Source of the DNA: DATKQY01 sp035532475
GTDB lineage: Bacteria > Actinomycetota > Acidimicrobiia > Acidimicrobiales > Bog-793
Length of the DNA: 53,108 nt
Direction of reading: 5' to 3'
Assembly (NCBI GenBank): GCA_035532475.1
Contig: DATKQY010000070.1
Span: 1-53,108 of the forward strand
Below, in pieces: positions 1 to 8,399 of this stretch. Each line of letters begins with the position of its first letter. Position 1 is the first letter of the stretch. A model generated the notes under the pieces. That model did not search any database, was not told the origin of the DNA, and saw only the letters and a program-made list of their open reading frames with translations. A program made the position numbers and the translations under genes.

Positions 1-1875
1 GAGCTCGAGGGCTCGCTCGGCGTAGTAGCGGGCGAAGTCGATCGCCTCCGAGACCTCGGGGTCGCCCTCGCCGACCGTCTTCCCGGCATCGCGCGCCATC
101 ACCGCCAGGGTGCGTCCGCGCTCGCGCCCCATCACGTGCGCGACCGCCAGCAGAACACGTCGACGCTCACGCGCGCCGAGATCTCGCCAGCCCGACGCGG
201 CGCGCCGGGCCACGTCGACGGCCCGGTCGACGGTCGCCACGTCGGACTCCACGTAGCGGTAGAGAGTCTCGCCGGGCACGAAGGGGTCCTCGCCGCGGCC
301 GGTCATCGGCGTCAGCACCTCCTCGCCGTCCACGACGGCGGCCACGTCCCCGATCGGCTCGGAAGCGAGCTCCTCGATCGCCGCAGCGAGCCAGGCCCGA
401 TTGCAGGCGAGGCTGAAGTCCGTGTCCGGCTCGTTCGCAAACGACTGCGCGGAACCCGGCGAGATCGTGTCGCGGGCCCCGCGGTCCTGGAGCCGGCGGG
501 GGGGCGGCGGCGGCTCGAGCCGAGCGCGAACCGATGAGCGGAACCGGTCGCGCTGTTCCGACCACGACGGCGACCCGACGTCGAGGTCGAACAGGTGCGA
601 GAGGAAGTTCTCCGGTGAGGTGTTCTCGTCGAATCGCCGCACGAGATAGGCGACCGCCGCGCCGAAGTCGCCGCGAGCGACGATCGGAGCGTAGAGCACC
701 ATTTCGCCGGCGATCCGCCGGGCTGCGAGTGCCTGCGGGTTCGCCATCCCTTCGAGCATCTCGAGCTCGATCGCCGCGCCGGTCACCTCCCGAAGCGCGA
801 GCGCCCAGCCGATGTCGAACACGTTGTGACTCGCGACGCCGACCCGCAGCGCCCCGGCGCCGTGCCGCGCGACAGCGAGATCGAGCAGTCGCTTGAAGCT
901 CGCGTCGACCTCCGCTTTCGACCCGAACGGCGCCAGTGGCCAGTCGCGCAGCTCGGCCTCGACCCGTTCCATCGCGAGGTTGGCGCCTTTCACGAGCCGC
1001 ACCTTGACCGTGCCGCCGCCGCGTTCGTGGCGCCGCCGGGCGAACTCCGCCAACTCCTCGAGCGCAGCGTAGGAGTCCGGCAGGTAGGCTTGGAGCACGA
1101 TGCCCGCGTCGAGCCCGTCGAGCTCGGGATCGGCGAGCGCCTGCTCAAAGGCGTCGATCGTGAGGTGGAGGTCGCGGTACTCCTCGACGTCGAGGTTGAC
1201 GAACTTCGCGGGGCGCGCGCGAATCGCAGCTCGATATACGGGCGCGAGGTGGCCGGCGATCCGTGCCACCTCGTCGTCGTAGGCGAGCACGTCGAGCTGG
1301 GCGCAGATCGACGAGATCTTCACCGACACGTAGTCGATCTCCGGGCGAGCGAGTAGGTCGACCACCGCGCGCACGCGGTCGGCCGCCTGCCGCTCACCGA
1401 GGATCGCCTCGCCGAGAAGGTTGGCGTTGAGCCGGATCCCCTGGCGGCGGCGCTGACGGGCGTGACGGGCGTAGGCGCGTCGCTCCGCCGGCAAGATGAT
1501 TCCCCGGAGCTCCCGTCCGAGCCGTGCGCGCACTGCCGGCATGACGAGCCTGGGCACGACCGGTGCGAGGCGGCCGGCCATCTCGAGCCCGAGCCGGTCG
1601 AGACCGGTGGCGAAGCTCGGCGTGCCGCGCTCGTCGAGCAGGTCGCGCAGTCGCCGCGCGCTTCGGCGTTCGTCGCTGATGCGCAGCACCTGGTCGGTCA
1701 GCTCGGCGAGGAACTCTCGACTTGACGGGTCGCCGACGAGCGCGGCGATCCGCTTGCGCCTGGCACGGTCGGCGCGGTCCTCGAAGGAGCGTGCGACGTG
1801 CATCAGCTGCGCCGCGATCTCCTCGGCTCTCCGCACGAGGGCGTCGTCGTCGGGTCGCGCAGCCAGAGCGGTCAC
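1..1875 (-). CDS. putA: PutA, proline dehydrogenase / delta-1-pyrroline-5-carboxylate dehydrogenase, N-terminal part (runs off left edge)
   Basis: Bifunctional flavoenzyme that oxidises proline to pyrroline-5-carboxylate and then glutamate. Reading leftward from GTG at 1875, 625 codons stay open to the window edge. The proline dehydrogenase barrel shows LQAYLPDS near residue 260, RLVKGAN near 290, and HNVFDIG and EMLEGM further on. A proline-rich linker (PPPPP) and then the start of an aldehyde dehydrogenase domain follow; KTVGEGDPEVSEA near residue 597 is typical of PutA ALDH domains. The catalytic Cys and NAD site lie outside the window. The start is uncertain: the frame stays open upstream of the GTG and no clear ribosome site is seen. 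The family call is firm; whether the C terminus is intact cannot be judged. Confidence 0.93.
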   Translation of the reverse strand, partial: MTALAARPDDDALVRRAEEIAAQLMHVARSFEDRADRARRKRIAALVGDPSSREFLAELTDQVLRISDERRSARRLRDLLDERGTPSFATGLDRLGLEMAGRLAPVVPRLVMPAVRARLGRELRGIILPAERRAYARHARQRRRQGIRLNANLLGEAILGERQAADRVRAVVDLLARPEIDYVSVKISSICAQLDVLAYDDEVARIAGHLAPVYRAAIRARPAKFVNLDVEEYRDLHLTIDAFEQALADPELDGLDAGIVLQAYLPDSYAALEELAEFARRRHERGGGTVKVRLVKGANLAMERVEAELRDWPLAPFGSKAEVDASFKRLLDLAVARHGAGALRVGVASHNVFDIGWALALREVTGAAIELEMLEGMANPQALAARRIAGEMVLYAPIVARGDFGAAVAYLVRRFDENTSPENFLSHLFDLDVGSPSWSEQRDRFRSSVRARLEPPPPPRRLQDRGARDTISPGSAQSFANEPDTDFSLACNRAWLAAAIEELASEPIGDVAAVVDGEEVLTPMTGRGEDPFVPGETLYRYVESDVATVDRAVDVARRAASGWRDLGARERRRVLLAVAHVMGRERGRTLAVMARDAGKTVGEGDPEVSEAIDFARYYAERALEL

Positions 1876-2112
1876 ACATCCATTGAACGCCCCTCGTATT
1901 GGCCGGACGCGTCCTGCACGGGCGCGATCTCTGCCAATCTGCATCCGCCGAGGCGGTCGACGACCGCTGGGTTGCCGCGATCGGATCGGTCGGTGACCGA
2001 GGTGAGCCTGCCAAGCGCGTCGCAGCTCTCGGTGGCGGTCCTCGCGCCGGGACAGGCGAGCGCTGCCCACGTGCCGGAGCCGGGTCCGCGACGTGTCAGC
2101 CAGCTACTCTGG

Positions 2113-2186
2113 TGGGCGCTGAGGGACTCGAACCCCCGACCTCAGCCGTGTGAAGGCTGCGCTCTAACCACCTGAGCCAAGCGCCC
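2113..2186 (-). tRNA. tRNA-Val (anticodon CAC)
   Basis: Full cloverleaf on the minus strand. The 7-bp acceptor pairs GGGCGCT with AGCGCCC, the D arm is GCTCAGGTGGTTAGAGC, the anticodon stem CAGCC/GGCTG encloses loop TTCACAC (anticodon CAC, valine GTG codons), and the T arm is GGGGGTTCGAGTCCC. Discriminator A is followed directly by CCA (2112-2110), so the CCA tail is encoded here, unlike in the other three tRNAs of the window. Confidence 0.95.
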
Positions 2187-2255
2187 GCACGCCGCATCGT
2201 AGTCCTCTCACGCGTGGAGGCCGCCCACCCGTCCGCGGGCGCCTCCAGCCCCAAG

Positions 2256-2261
2256 TAGCCT
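2256..2261 (+). promoter_or_regulatory. -10 box TAGCCT for a probable leaderless transcript
   Basis: TAGCCT (TANNNT pattern) ends 8 bases before a GTG in the frame of the downstream membrane-protein gene. This is the spacing expected when transcription starts at the start codon. No ribosome-binding site is visible. Six other genes in the window show the same arrangement. Confidence 0.5.
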
Positions 2262-2269
2262 TGTCGGCC

Positions 2270-2965
2270 GTGACAGCACGGGACAGCGACGACGGAGTGC
2301 CGGAGTCTGACGTCGCTCACGCGACAGCCGAGGTGACGCCGTCGGCGCACGCCGAGGACGACCCCGGCGAGTCGAAGCTCCCGCGCCGGCGGCTGCAGGA
2401 CATCCTGCTCGACCTCTGGCACCAAAAGCCGGGCCCACGCGAGTCGAGCCGCAACGCCGAGGCGAAGCTGCTGCCGCCCGGCAAGGAGATCGTCGACAAG
2501 CTCGACCAGCGCGAGCGCCTCCTCGGCTACGCCTCGGCTGTGCTCGCCGCGGTGCTCACCATCGTCGGGTACTTCCACGACCGGCACTCCACGATCGCGA
2601 ACGACCGGAAGTTCGCCACGTCGCTGCTGCTGGCCGGTCTCATCGTGTCGGGCATCCTCCTCCTCGGGACCCTCCTGCGCCGCAGGGCCCTGCTCGGCTT
2701 CGCGTCGTTCATCGCCGGCATGCAGATGCTCTCGTTCAGCGACGTCACCGGGATCCTGTACCTCTTCTTCGGCGGCTGGCTGATCGTGCGGGTGATGCGC
2801 AAGCAGCGCCACGACCAGGCGGTCACCAAGCTGGCCGGAAGCAGCGGGACCCCAGCGGCCAAGGCCACCAAGTCGGCGGTCCCCGCACCGTCGGCCCGCT
2901 ACACGCCGCCGAAGCGCGCCAGGGCCCGAGCGGGCGCGCGGGCCACCCCAGCCCGCAAGCGATGA
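2270..2965 (+). CDS. membrane protein of unknown function
   Basis: About 231 aa. I do not recognise a family. The first ~85 residues are acidic and polar. Three hydrophobic segments follow, near LLGYASAVLAAVLTIVG, SLLLAGLIVSGILLLG and FASFIAGMQMLSFS...LYLFFGGWLIV. The last ~60 residues are a basic Ala/Lys/Arg/Pro tail that probably faces the cytoplasm. GTG 2270 is preferred over TTG 2261 because it sits 8 bases after a TANNNT -10 box. It stands alone between tRNA-Val and the lipid-like operon. Hydrophobicity shows a membrane location; no function can be assigned. Confidence 0.75.
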   Translation: MTARDSDDGVPESDVAHATAEVTPSAHAEDDPGESKLPRRRLQDILLDLWHQKPGPRESSRNAEAKLLPPGKEIVDKLDQRERLLGYASAVLAAVLTIVGYFHDRHSTIANDRKFATSLLLAGLIVSGILLLGTLLRRRALLGFASFIAGMQMLSFSDVTGILYLFFGGWLIVRVMRKQRHDQAVTKLAGSSGTPAAKATKSAVPAPSARYTPPKRARARAGARATPARKR

Positions 2966-3097
2966 CGGCGCACGCGGCCGCGGGACCGTCCCCGGCGTCG
3001 TTCAGCGCCCGCGGCCTGCCGGGTGGCGCGCCCGGCGGTCCCGTCAGGGGCGGCCGGGCGCCCCACCGTTGAGCGCGGCAGGGGCCGCGAGCGCGTC

Positions 3098-5497
3098 GTG
3101 ATCGCCGACGCGCTCGCTGGCAGGCGCATCGCCGTCACCGGCGCCACGGGGTTCCTCGGCACGGCGCTCGTCGAACGACTCCTTCGCACCGTCCCCGAGT
3201 GTGAGGTCGTGGTCCTCGTACGGCCAGGACGCCGGGCCAGCGCGGCCGATCGCACCGCGCGCGAGATCGTCCGCAACGACTGCTTCGACCGGTTGCGCGA
3301 CGAGCTCGGCGAGCGCTTCGACGACGAGGTCGGCCGGCGCCTCTCGACGATCGCCGGCGACGTCGGCACGGACGGCCTCGCGCTCGACGAAGAGGGCCGG
3401 CGCGTCCTCGCGAGCTGCGACATCGTCGTGCACTCCGCGGCCACGGTGAGCTTCGACGCCCCCCTCGACGGCGCCGTCGAGGTCAACCTCCTCGGCCCGG
3501 CGCGCGTCGCGACGACGCTCCTCGACATCAGCGCCACATACCGTCCGCCCGGGATGCCGCTCCCCCACCTCGTCTCCGTCTCGACGGCCTACGTGAACAG
3601 CGGCCACCACGGCGACGCCGCCGAGGAGCCCGTCAGCGCCAGCCGCTACCTGGCACTCCCGGACTGGAACGCCGAGGTCGCGGCCGCTCGCCGGATGCGC
3701 TCGGACACCGACGCCGAGAGCCGCGACCCGAAGCGCCTGGCGTCGTTCCGCAAGGCGGCGCGCCACGAGCTCGGCGCGGCCGGAACCGCGCTCCTCGCCG
3801 AACGGACCGAGCGGCTGCGCGACCAATGGGTCGAGGACCGCCTGGTCGAGCTCGGCCGGGCACGTGCCCAGGCGCTCGGCTGGCCCGACGCGTACGCGTT
3901 CACGAAGTCGCTCGGCGAGGTCGCCCTGGCGGCCAGCCGGGGCCAGCTCCCGGTCACGGTCGTGCGACCCTCGATCGTCGAGTCGGCGCTCGCCGAGCCT
4001 CGCCCCGGGTGGATCCGCGGCTTCCGTATGGCCGAGCCGGTGATCATCTCGTATGCCCGCGGCATGCTGCGCCAGTTCCCCGGGGTCCCTGAGGGGGTCG
4101 TCGACGTCATCCCCGTCGACCTCGTCGTCGCGGCCATCATCGCCGTGGCGGCGCGGGGCCCCGAGCCCGACGAGGGGCGGGGCGGCGACCCGATCGTGTA
4201 CCAGGTCGCCTCCGGCGTGCGGAACCCGCTGCGCTACGGCACGCTCGTGAACCTCTGCGAGCGGTGGTTCACCGAGCACCCGCTCTACGACTCGCGCGGC
4301 GAGCCGATCGCCGTACCGACCTGGTCCTTCCCCGGACGCGGGAAGGTCCAGGGCGAGCTGCGCCGCGCGGCCAAGGCCCTGTCGGCCGCCGAGCGGCTGG
4401 TGAGCACGCTCCCGATCCGCGGGGAGCTCGCCGAGAAGGCGGCCCGGATCGAGGAGCGCCGTGCATTGGCCGAGCGGGCGCTCGGCTACGTGGAGCTCTA
4501 CGGCGCCTACTCCGAGACCGAGGCGCGCTTTCGCATGGACCGCACCCTCGCCCTCTACGAGTCGCTGGACCCGCTCGACCGCAAGCGCTTCGGCTTCGAC
4601 CCGGCCGTCGTCGACTGGGAGCGTTACGTCACCGAGGTGCACCTGCCCTCGATCATCGAGCACGCCCGGGTGCGGACGACGCCAGGCAGGCGCGCCGGAC
4701 CGAACCGGGAGGAGCGTTCCCGAAAGACGATCCTCTCGCCCGAGCCGCGCTGTGCCGTGTTCGACCTCGAGCAGACGATCATCAACTCGAACGTCGTCGA
4801 GTCCTACGCCTGGCTCGCGACCCGCCACCTCGAGCCGCTAAGGCGAGCCCAGCTGGCGCTCGGGCTGATGGCCGAGGGGCCGCGCCTGTTGGCCGTCGAC
4901 CGGCGCGATCGGGGCGACTTCCTCCGCTCCTTCTACCGCCGCTACGAGGGCGCCCCGGTCGAGCGCGTGCGCGCCGACGCCTGGGAGCTGTTCAGCGATC
5001 TGATCCTCACCCGGTCCTTCCCCGCCGCCATCCAGCGGATCCGCGCGCACCGGGCGCTCGGCCACAAGACGCTCCTCATCACCGGCGCGCTCGACTTCGT
5101 CGTCGCGCCGCTCGAGCCGCTGTTCGACGAGATCGTCTGCGCGACCCTCGGCGAGGTCGACGGCGCGTTCACCGGCGAGATGGTGGCCACCCCCCCGACC
5201 GGGGAGGCGCGGGCGATCCTGATGGAGTCCTGGGCCGCCTCGCACGGTCTCGACCTGGCACGCACCGTGGCCTACGCGGACTCGACGAGCGACCTGCCGA
5301 TGCTCGAAGCCGCCGGCCTTCCCGTCGCGGTGAACCCCGAGCCGAAGCTCGCCGCCATCGCTCGAAAGCGCGGCTGGTCCATCGAGCGCTGGGAGCGCGC
5401 CCGTGGCGGGCCGCGCAATCCGCTCGCGGTGGCGACGCGCCCCCTCGGGCCCCGTACCGCCTCGCCGCTCGGCGTTCCCGGCAGGTCCTCCTCGTGA
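3098..5497 (+). CDS. fatty acyl-CoA reductase-like extended SDR fused to HAD-IB family phosphatase
   Basis: About 799 aa in two parts. The N-terminal part is an extended SDR of the acyl-CoA/thioester reductase type: NAD(P) motif GATGFLG at residues 15-21, the STAYVNSG segment, and active-site YAFTK near 266, followed by a FAR-like C-terminal helical region. From about residue 550 comes a HAD-IB phosphatase: motif I FDLEQTI (nucleophile Asp about 556) and motif IV YADSTSDLPML near 728. Motif I normally reads DxDxT; here the second Asp is Glu. Expected roles are reduction of an acyl thioester and removal of a phosphate. GTG 3098 gives the usual short lead to the Rossmann strand; the frame is also open from 3023. 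It heads the operon with the next three genes. Confidence 0.85.
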   Translation: MIADALAGRRIAVTGATGFLGTALVERLLRTVPECEVVVLVRPGRRASAADRTAREIVRNDCFDRLRDELGERFDDEVGRRLSTIAGDVGTDGLALDEEGRRVLASCDIVVHSAATVSFDAPLDGAVEVNLLGPARVATTLLDISATYRPPGMPLPHLVSVSTAYVNSGHHGDAAEEPVSASRYLALPDWNAEVAAARRMRSDTDAESRDPKRLASFRKAARHELGAAGTALLAERTERLRDQWVEDRLVELGRARAQALGWPDAYAFTKSLGEVALAASRGQLPVTVVRPSIVESALAEPRPGWIRGFRMAEPVIISYARGMLRQFPGVPEGVVDVIPVDLVVAAIIAVAARGPEPDEGRGGDPIVYQVASGVRNPLRYGTLVNLCERWFTEHPLYDSRGEPIAVPTWSFPGRGKVQGELRRAAKALSAAERLVSTLPIRGELAEKAARIEERRALAERALGYVELYGAYSETEARFRMDRTLALYESLDPLDRKRFGFDPAVVDWERYVTEVHLPSIIEHARVRTTPGRRAGPNREERSRKTILSPEPRCAVFDLEQTIINSNVVESYAWLATRHLEPLRRAQLALGLMAEGPRLLAVDRRDRGDFLRSFYRRYEGAPVERVRADAWELFSDLILTRSFPAAIQRIRAHRALGHKTLLITGALDFVVAPLEPLFDEIVCATLGEVDGAFTGEMVATPPTGEARAILMESWAASHGLDLARTVAYADSTSDLPMLEAAGLPVAVNPEPKLAAIARKRGWSIERWERARGGPRNPLAVATRPLGPRTASPLGVPGRSSS

Positions 5498-5516
5498 CGG
5501 CGACCGGGGTGCTCCG

Positions 5517-6806
5517 ATGAGGGCGCTGCTGATCGAGCGCCAGCTGCACCGCTTCGCGGCGGCGCGGGCGGCGTCCCTCGTCGCCGGCCCGGCGAGCGGG
5601 ATCGGCGTCGGGCCCCTTCGCCTCGCCGACGTGGACCCCCCCGAGCTTCCCGGTCCCGGCTGGCAACGGTTGCGCCCACGCCTGGCGGGGATCTGCGGCT
5701 CCGACCTGCACACCGTCGACGGCGCCAGCTCACGCTACTTCGAGCCCATCGTGAGCTTCCCCTTCGTCCCGGGCCATGAGATCGTCGCCGACGTGCTCGA
5801 CGGTCCGCTGGCCGGCCGGCGCGTCGTCGTCGAGCCCGTCCTCGGCTGCGAGGCCCGCGCGATCGACCCGCCGTGCGCGGCCTGCGCCACGGGCCGCAAG
5901 GGCGCCTGCGAGCGCATCGCCTTTGGTCACCTGCGCCCCGGGCTGCAGACGGGCTACTGCCGCGACACCGGCGGCGGCTGGTCGGACGAGCTCGTCGCGC
6001 ACGAGTCCCAGCTCCACGTCGTGCCGGCGGAGCTGGACGACGAGGCGGCGGTGATGGTCGAGCCGGCGGCCTGCGCCGTCCACGCGGCGCTGCTCGGTGC
6101 GGTGGTGCCCGGCGAGACGGTGGTGGTGCTCGGCTCGGGGACGCTCGGCCTCGCCGTCCTCGCGGCGCTTCGCCACCTCGCGCTCGCCGGCACGCTCATC
6201 TGCGTCGCGAAGCACGCCGTCCAGCGCGACCTCGCCGCGTCCCTCGGCGCCGACGACGTCGTCGCCCCCGGCGAGCTCGCCCGTGCGGTCCGCCGCGCGA
6301 CCGGGAGCCTCGCCCTCGAGGACCGCGGCGGCGGGATCCGGCGGCTCGCCGGTGGCGCCGACGTCGTGTTCGACTGCGTCGGCTCGGCGGCGACGATCGC
6401 GGACTCGCTCGCCGTCGTGCGCCCGGGCGGGCGCGTCGTGCTCGTCGGGATGCCGGGGACCGTCCGCGTCGACCTCGCCCCGCTCTGGCAGCGCGAGATC
6501 ACCCTGCTCGGCGCCTACGCCTACGGCGCCGAGGAGCGCCCCGAGGGGCGGAGGTCGACCTTCGACCTCGCCTTCGAGCTCGTCGCGGCGGCGGGGCTCG
6601 AGCGCCTCGTCTCGGCCCGCTACCCTCTGGAGCGCTACGAGGAGGCCGTCCGCCACGCGGCGAACGCCGGCCGGCGGGGGGCGGTGAAGGTCGTCTTCGA
6701 CCTCCGCCGCGCCACGGGGAGCTGGCGGAGGATCGGTGCGCTCGCCGCGGCCGACGAGGAGGCGGCGAGAGCGACGTCCGGCGAGGAAGTGGAGGCAGCG
6801 ACGTGA
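5517..6806 (+). CDS. zinc-dependent medium-chain alcohol dehydrogenase
   Basis: About 429 aa. GroES-like half with the catalytic zinc region GICGSDLHTVDG and PGHE, then a structural-zinc lobe with four spaced cysteines (GCEARAIDPPCAAC...GAC). The Rossmann half carries VVVLGSGTLGLAVLA. It probably oxidises or reduces a polyol or hydroxy-lipid head group with NAD(P); the substrate is unknown. ATG 5517 lies 19 bases after the reductase stop. Its stop overlaps the next start (GTGA), so the two are translationally coupled. An N-terminal insert of about 25 residues before the typical start of the fold is slightly unusual. Confidence 0.88.
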   Translation: MRALLIERQLHRFAAARAASLVAGPASGIGVGPLRLADVDPPELPGPGWQRLRPRLAGICGSDLHTVDGASSRYFEPIVSFPFVPGHEIVADVLDGPLAGRRVVVEPVLGCEARAIDPPCAACATGRKGACERIAFGHLRPGLQTGYCRDTGGGWSDELVAHESQLHVVPAELDDEAAVMVEPAACAVHAALLGAVVPGETVVVLGSGTLGLAVLAALRHLALAGTLICVAKHAVQRDLAASLGADDVVAPGELARAVRRATGSLALEDRGGGIRRLAGGADVVFDCVGSAATIADSLAVVRPGGRVVLVGMPGTVRVDLAPLWQREITLLGAYAYGAEERPEGRRSTFDLAFELVAAAGLERLVSARYPLERYEEAVRHAANAGRRGAVKVVFDLRRATGSWRRIGALAAADEEAARATSGEEVEAAT

Positions 6807-8389
6807 GTCCGAGGCCGGGGTTCGTCCTGGAGGTCGACCGCTCGACGCCGCCCACCCTGTTCTGGCACGGCGAGGGCTACCGCCTGGAGCGCCTGCCGAC
6901 GGGGAGCCGCGTCGTCTACCCGCCCGAGCCGCTCGCCGCCCTCGAGGATCCCGACGCGGCGATCGAGCACGCGCTCGAGCATCCGCTCGGGGACTCCGAG
7001 CCGCTGTCCGCGCTCCTCCGGCCGGGGATGCGGCTCACGATCGCGTTCGACGACATCTCGCTGCCCCTGCCCCCGATGCGGGCCCCCGACGTGCGCGGCC
7101 GGGTGATCGAGGCCGTGCTCGACAAGGCGGCCGCGGCGGGCGTCGACGACGTCGTGCTCATCGCGGCCCTGGCGCTGCACCGGCGGATGACCGACGACGA
7201 GCTGCGCCACGCCCTCGGCAGCCGCGTCTTCGACGCCTTCGCCCCCCACGGCCTGCTCCTCCAGCACGACGCCGAGGACCCCGAGGGGATGACCGACCTC
7301 GGCCAGACCGAGGAGGGCGAGGTCGTCGAGATCAACCGGCGCGCCGCCGAGAGCGACCTGCTCGTCTACGTCAACATCAACCTCGTCGCGATGGACGGCG
7401 GCCACAAGTCGGTCGCGACCGGCCTCGCCAGCTACCGCAGCATCCGCCACCACCACAACGTGCGGACCATGCAGCACAGCCGCTCGTTCATGGACCGGCA
7501 CAACTCCGAGCTGCACACCTCGAACTGGCGCATGGGCCGGCTCATCGCCCGCTCGGTGAAGCTGTTCCAGATCGAGACGACCCTCAACACCGACACCTTC
7601 CCGTCCCAGTTCGCCTTCCTCCAGCACCGGGAGTGGGAGTGGTCGCTGAAGGACCGCGCGGGGTTCCACGCGACGAGCGCCGCGCTGGAGCGGACCCCGC
7701 CCGCCCTGAAGCGCCAGATCTTCCACTCGATCCGCTCCCCCCACGCCCTCTCGTCGATCCAGGCCGGCGAGGTCGAGGCGGTCCACGACGCCGCGCTCGC
7801 CAACGTCCACCGCCAGCAGCTCGTCCGCGTCGAGGGCCAGAGCGACGTGGTCACGATGGGGCTGCCCTACATCTGCCCGTACAACGTGAACTCGATCATG
7901 AACCCCCTGCTCGTCGCGTGCCTCGGCCTCGGGTACTTCTTCAACCTCTACCGGGGCAGGCCGGTCGTGCGCGAGGGCGGGGTGTGCATCCTCTCCCACC
8001 CGACACCGTGGGCGTTCAACCCGGTGCACCACCCGAGCTACATCGACTTCTTCGAGCAGGTGCTCGCCGACACGACCGACCCGCTCGAAGTCGAGAAGCG
8101 CTACGAGGAGTCCTTCGCACGCGACCCGTGGTACGTGCACCTCTACCGCACCTCCTACGCCTACCACGGCGTCCACCCCTTCTACATGTGGTACTGGTGC
8201 GCGCACGCGCTCGACCACCTCGGCCAGGTGATCGTCGTCGGCGGCGACCGGGCGGCCGTCCGGCGGATGGGCTTCAAGCCGGCGACGAGCCTCGCAGACG
8301 CCCTCGAGATGGCCGAGGACGTCGTCGGACGCGACCCGACCATCACACACCTGCACCTCCCGCCGCTGTTCATCGCCGACGTCGTCTGA
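6803..8389 (+). CDS. LarA-like (DUF2088, nickel-pincer racemase superfamily) protein, divergent
   Basis: About 528 aa, longer than lactate racemase LarA (about 425). Recognisable LarA-type elements are FDDISLPLP (Asp about 83), ALHRRMTDDEL (His 126) and GGHKSVATG (Lys 202) followed by His 218. The spacing His126-Lys202-His218 equals that of LarA H108-K184-H200, so one catalytic His, the cofactor lysine and the nickel-ligand His are kept. The position of the second catalytic His (LarA H174) falls on Ile192/Asn193. The Arg residues of the DDxTRP motif are absent. No larB, larC or larE (cofactor synthesis) is in the window. It starts inside the dehydrogenase stop. A role in isomerising an alpha-hydroxy acid or sugar acid is inference. 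Confidence 0.8.
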   Translation: MSPRPGFVLEVDRSTPPTLFWHGEGYRLERLPTGSRVVYPPEPLAALEDPDAAIEHALEHPLGDSEPLSALLRPGMRLTIAFDDISLPLPPMRAPDVRGRVIEAVLDKAAAAGVDDVVLIAALALHRRMTDDELRHALGSRVFDAFAPHGLLLQHDAEDPEGMTDLGQTEEGEVVEINRRAAESDLLVYVNINLVAMDGGHKSVATGLASYRSIRHHHNVRTMQHSRSFMDRHNSELHTSNWRMGRLIARSVKLFQIETTLNTDTFPSQFAFLQHREWEWSLKDRAGFHATSAALERTPPALKRQIFHSIRSPHALSSIQAGEVEAVHDAALANVHRQQLVRVEGQSDVVTMGLPYICPYNVNSIMNPLLVACLGLGYFFNLYRGRPVVREGGVCILSHPTPWAFNPVHHPSYIDFFEQVLADTTDPLEVEKRYEESFARDPWYVHLYRTSYAYHGVHPFYMWYWCAHALDHLGQVIVVGGDRAAVRRMGFKPATSLADALEMAEDVVGRDPTITHLHLPPLFIADVV

Positions 8390-8399
8390 GACGGTCCGC

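Noticed and set aside
2096..2812. 238-codon minus-strand frame opposite the membrane-protein gene
   Set aside because: It runs through tRNA-Val and shows only low-complexity charged sequence; the plus-strand frame has coherent membrane segments and a promoter.
3044..4828. Very long minus-strand frame opposite the SDR-HAD gene
   Set aside because: A GC-driven shadow frame; the plus-strand protein has clear motifs, and this translation is Arg/Asp/His-rich with no family pattern. The same applies to the frames at 6635-8461 and 42542-45349.
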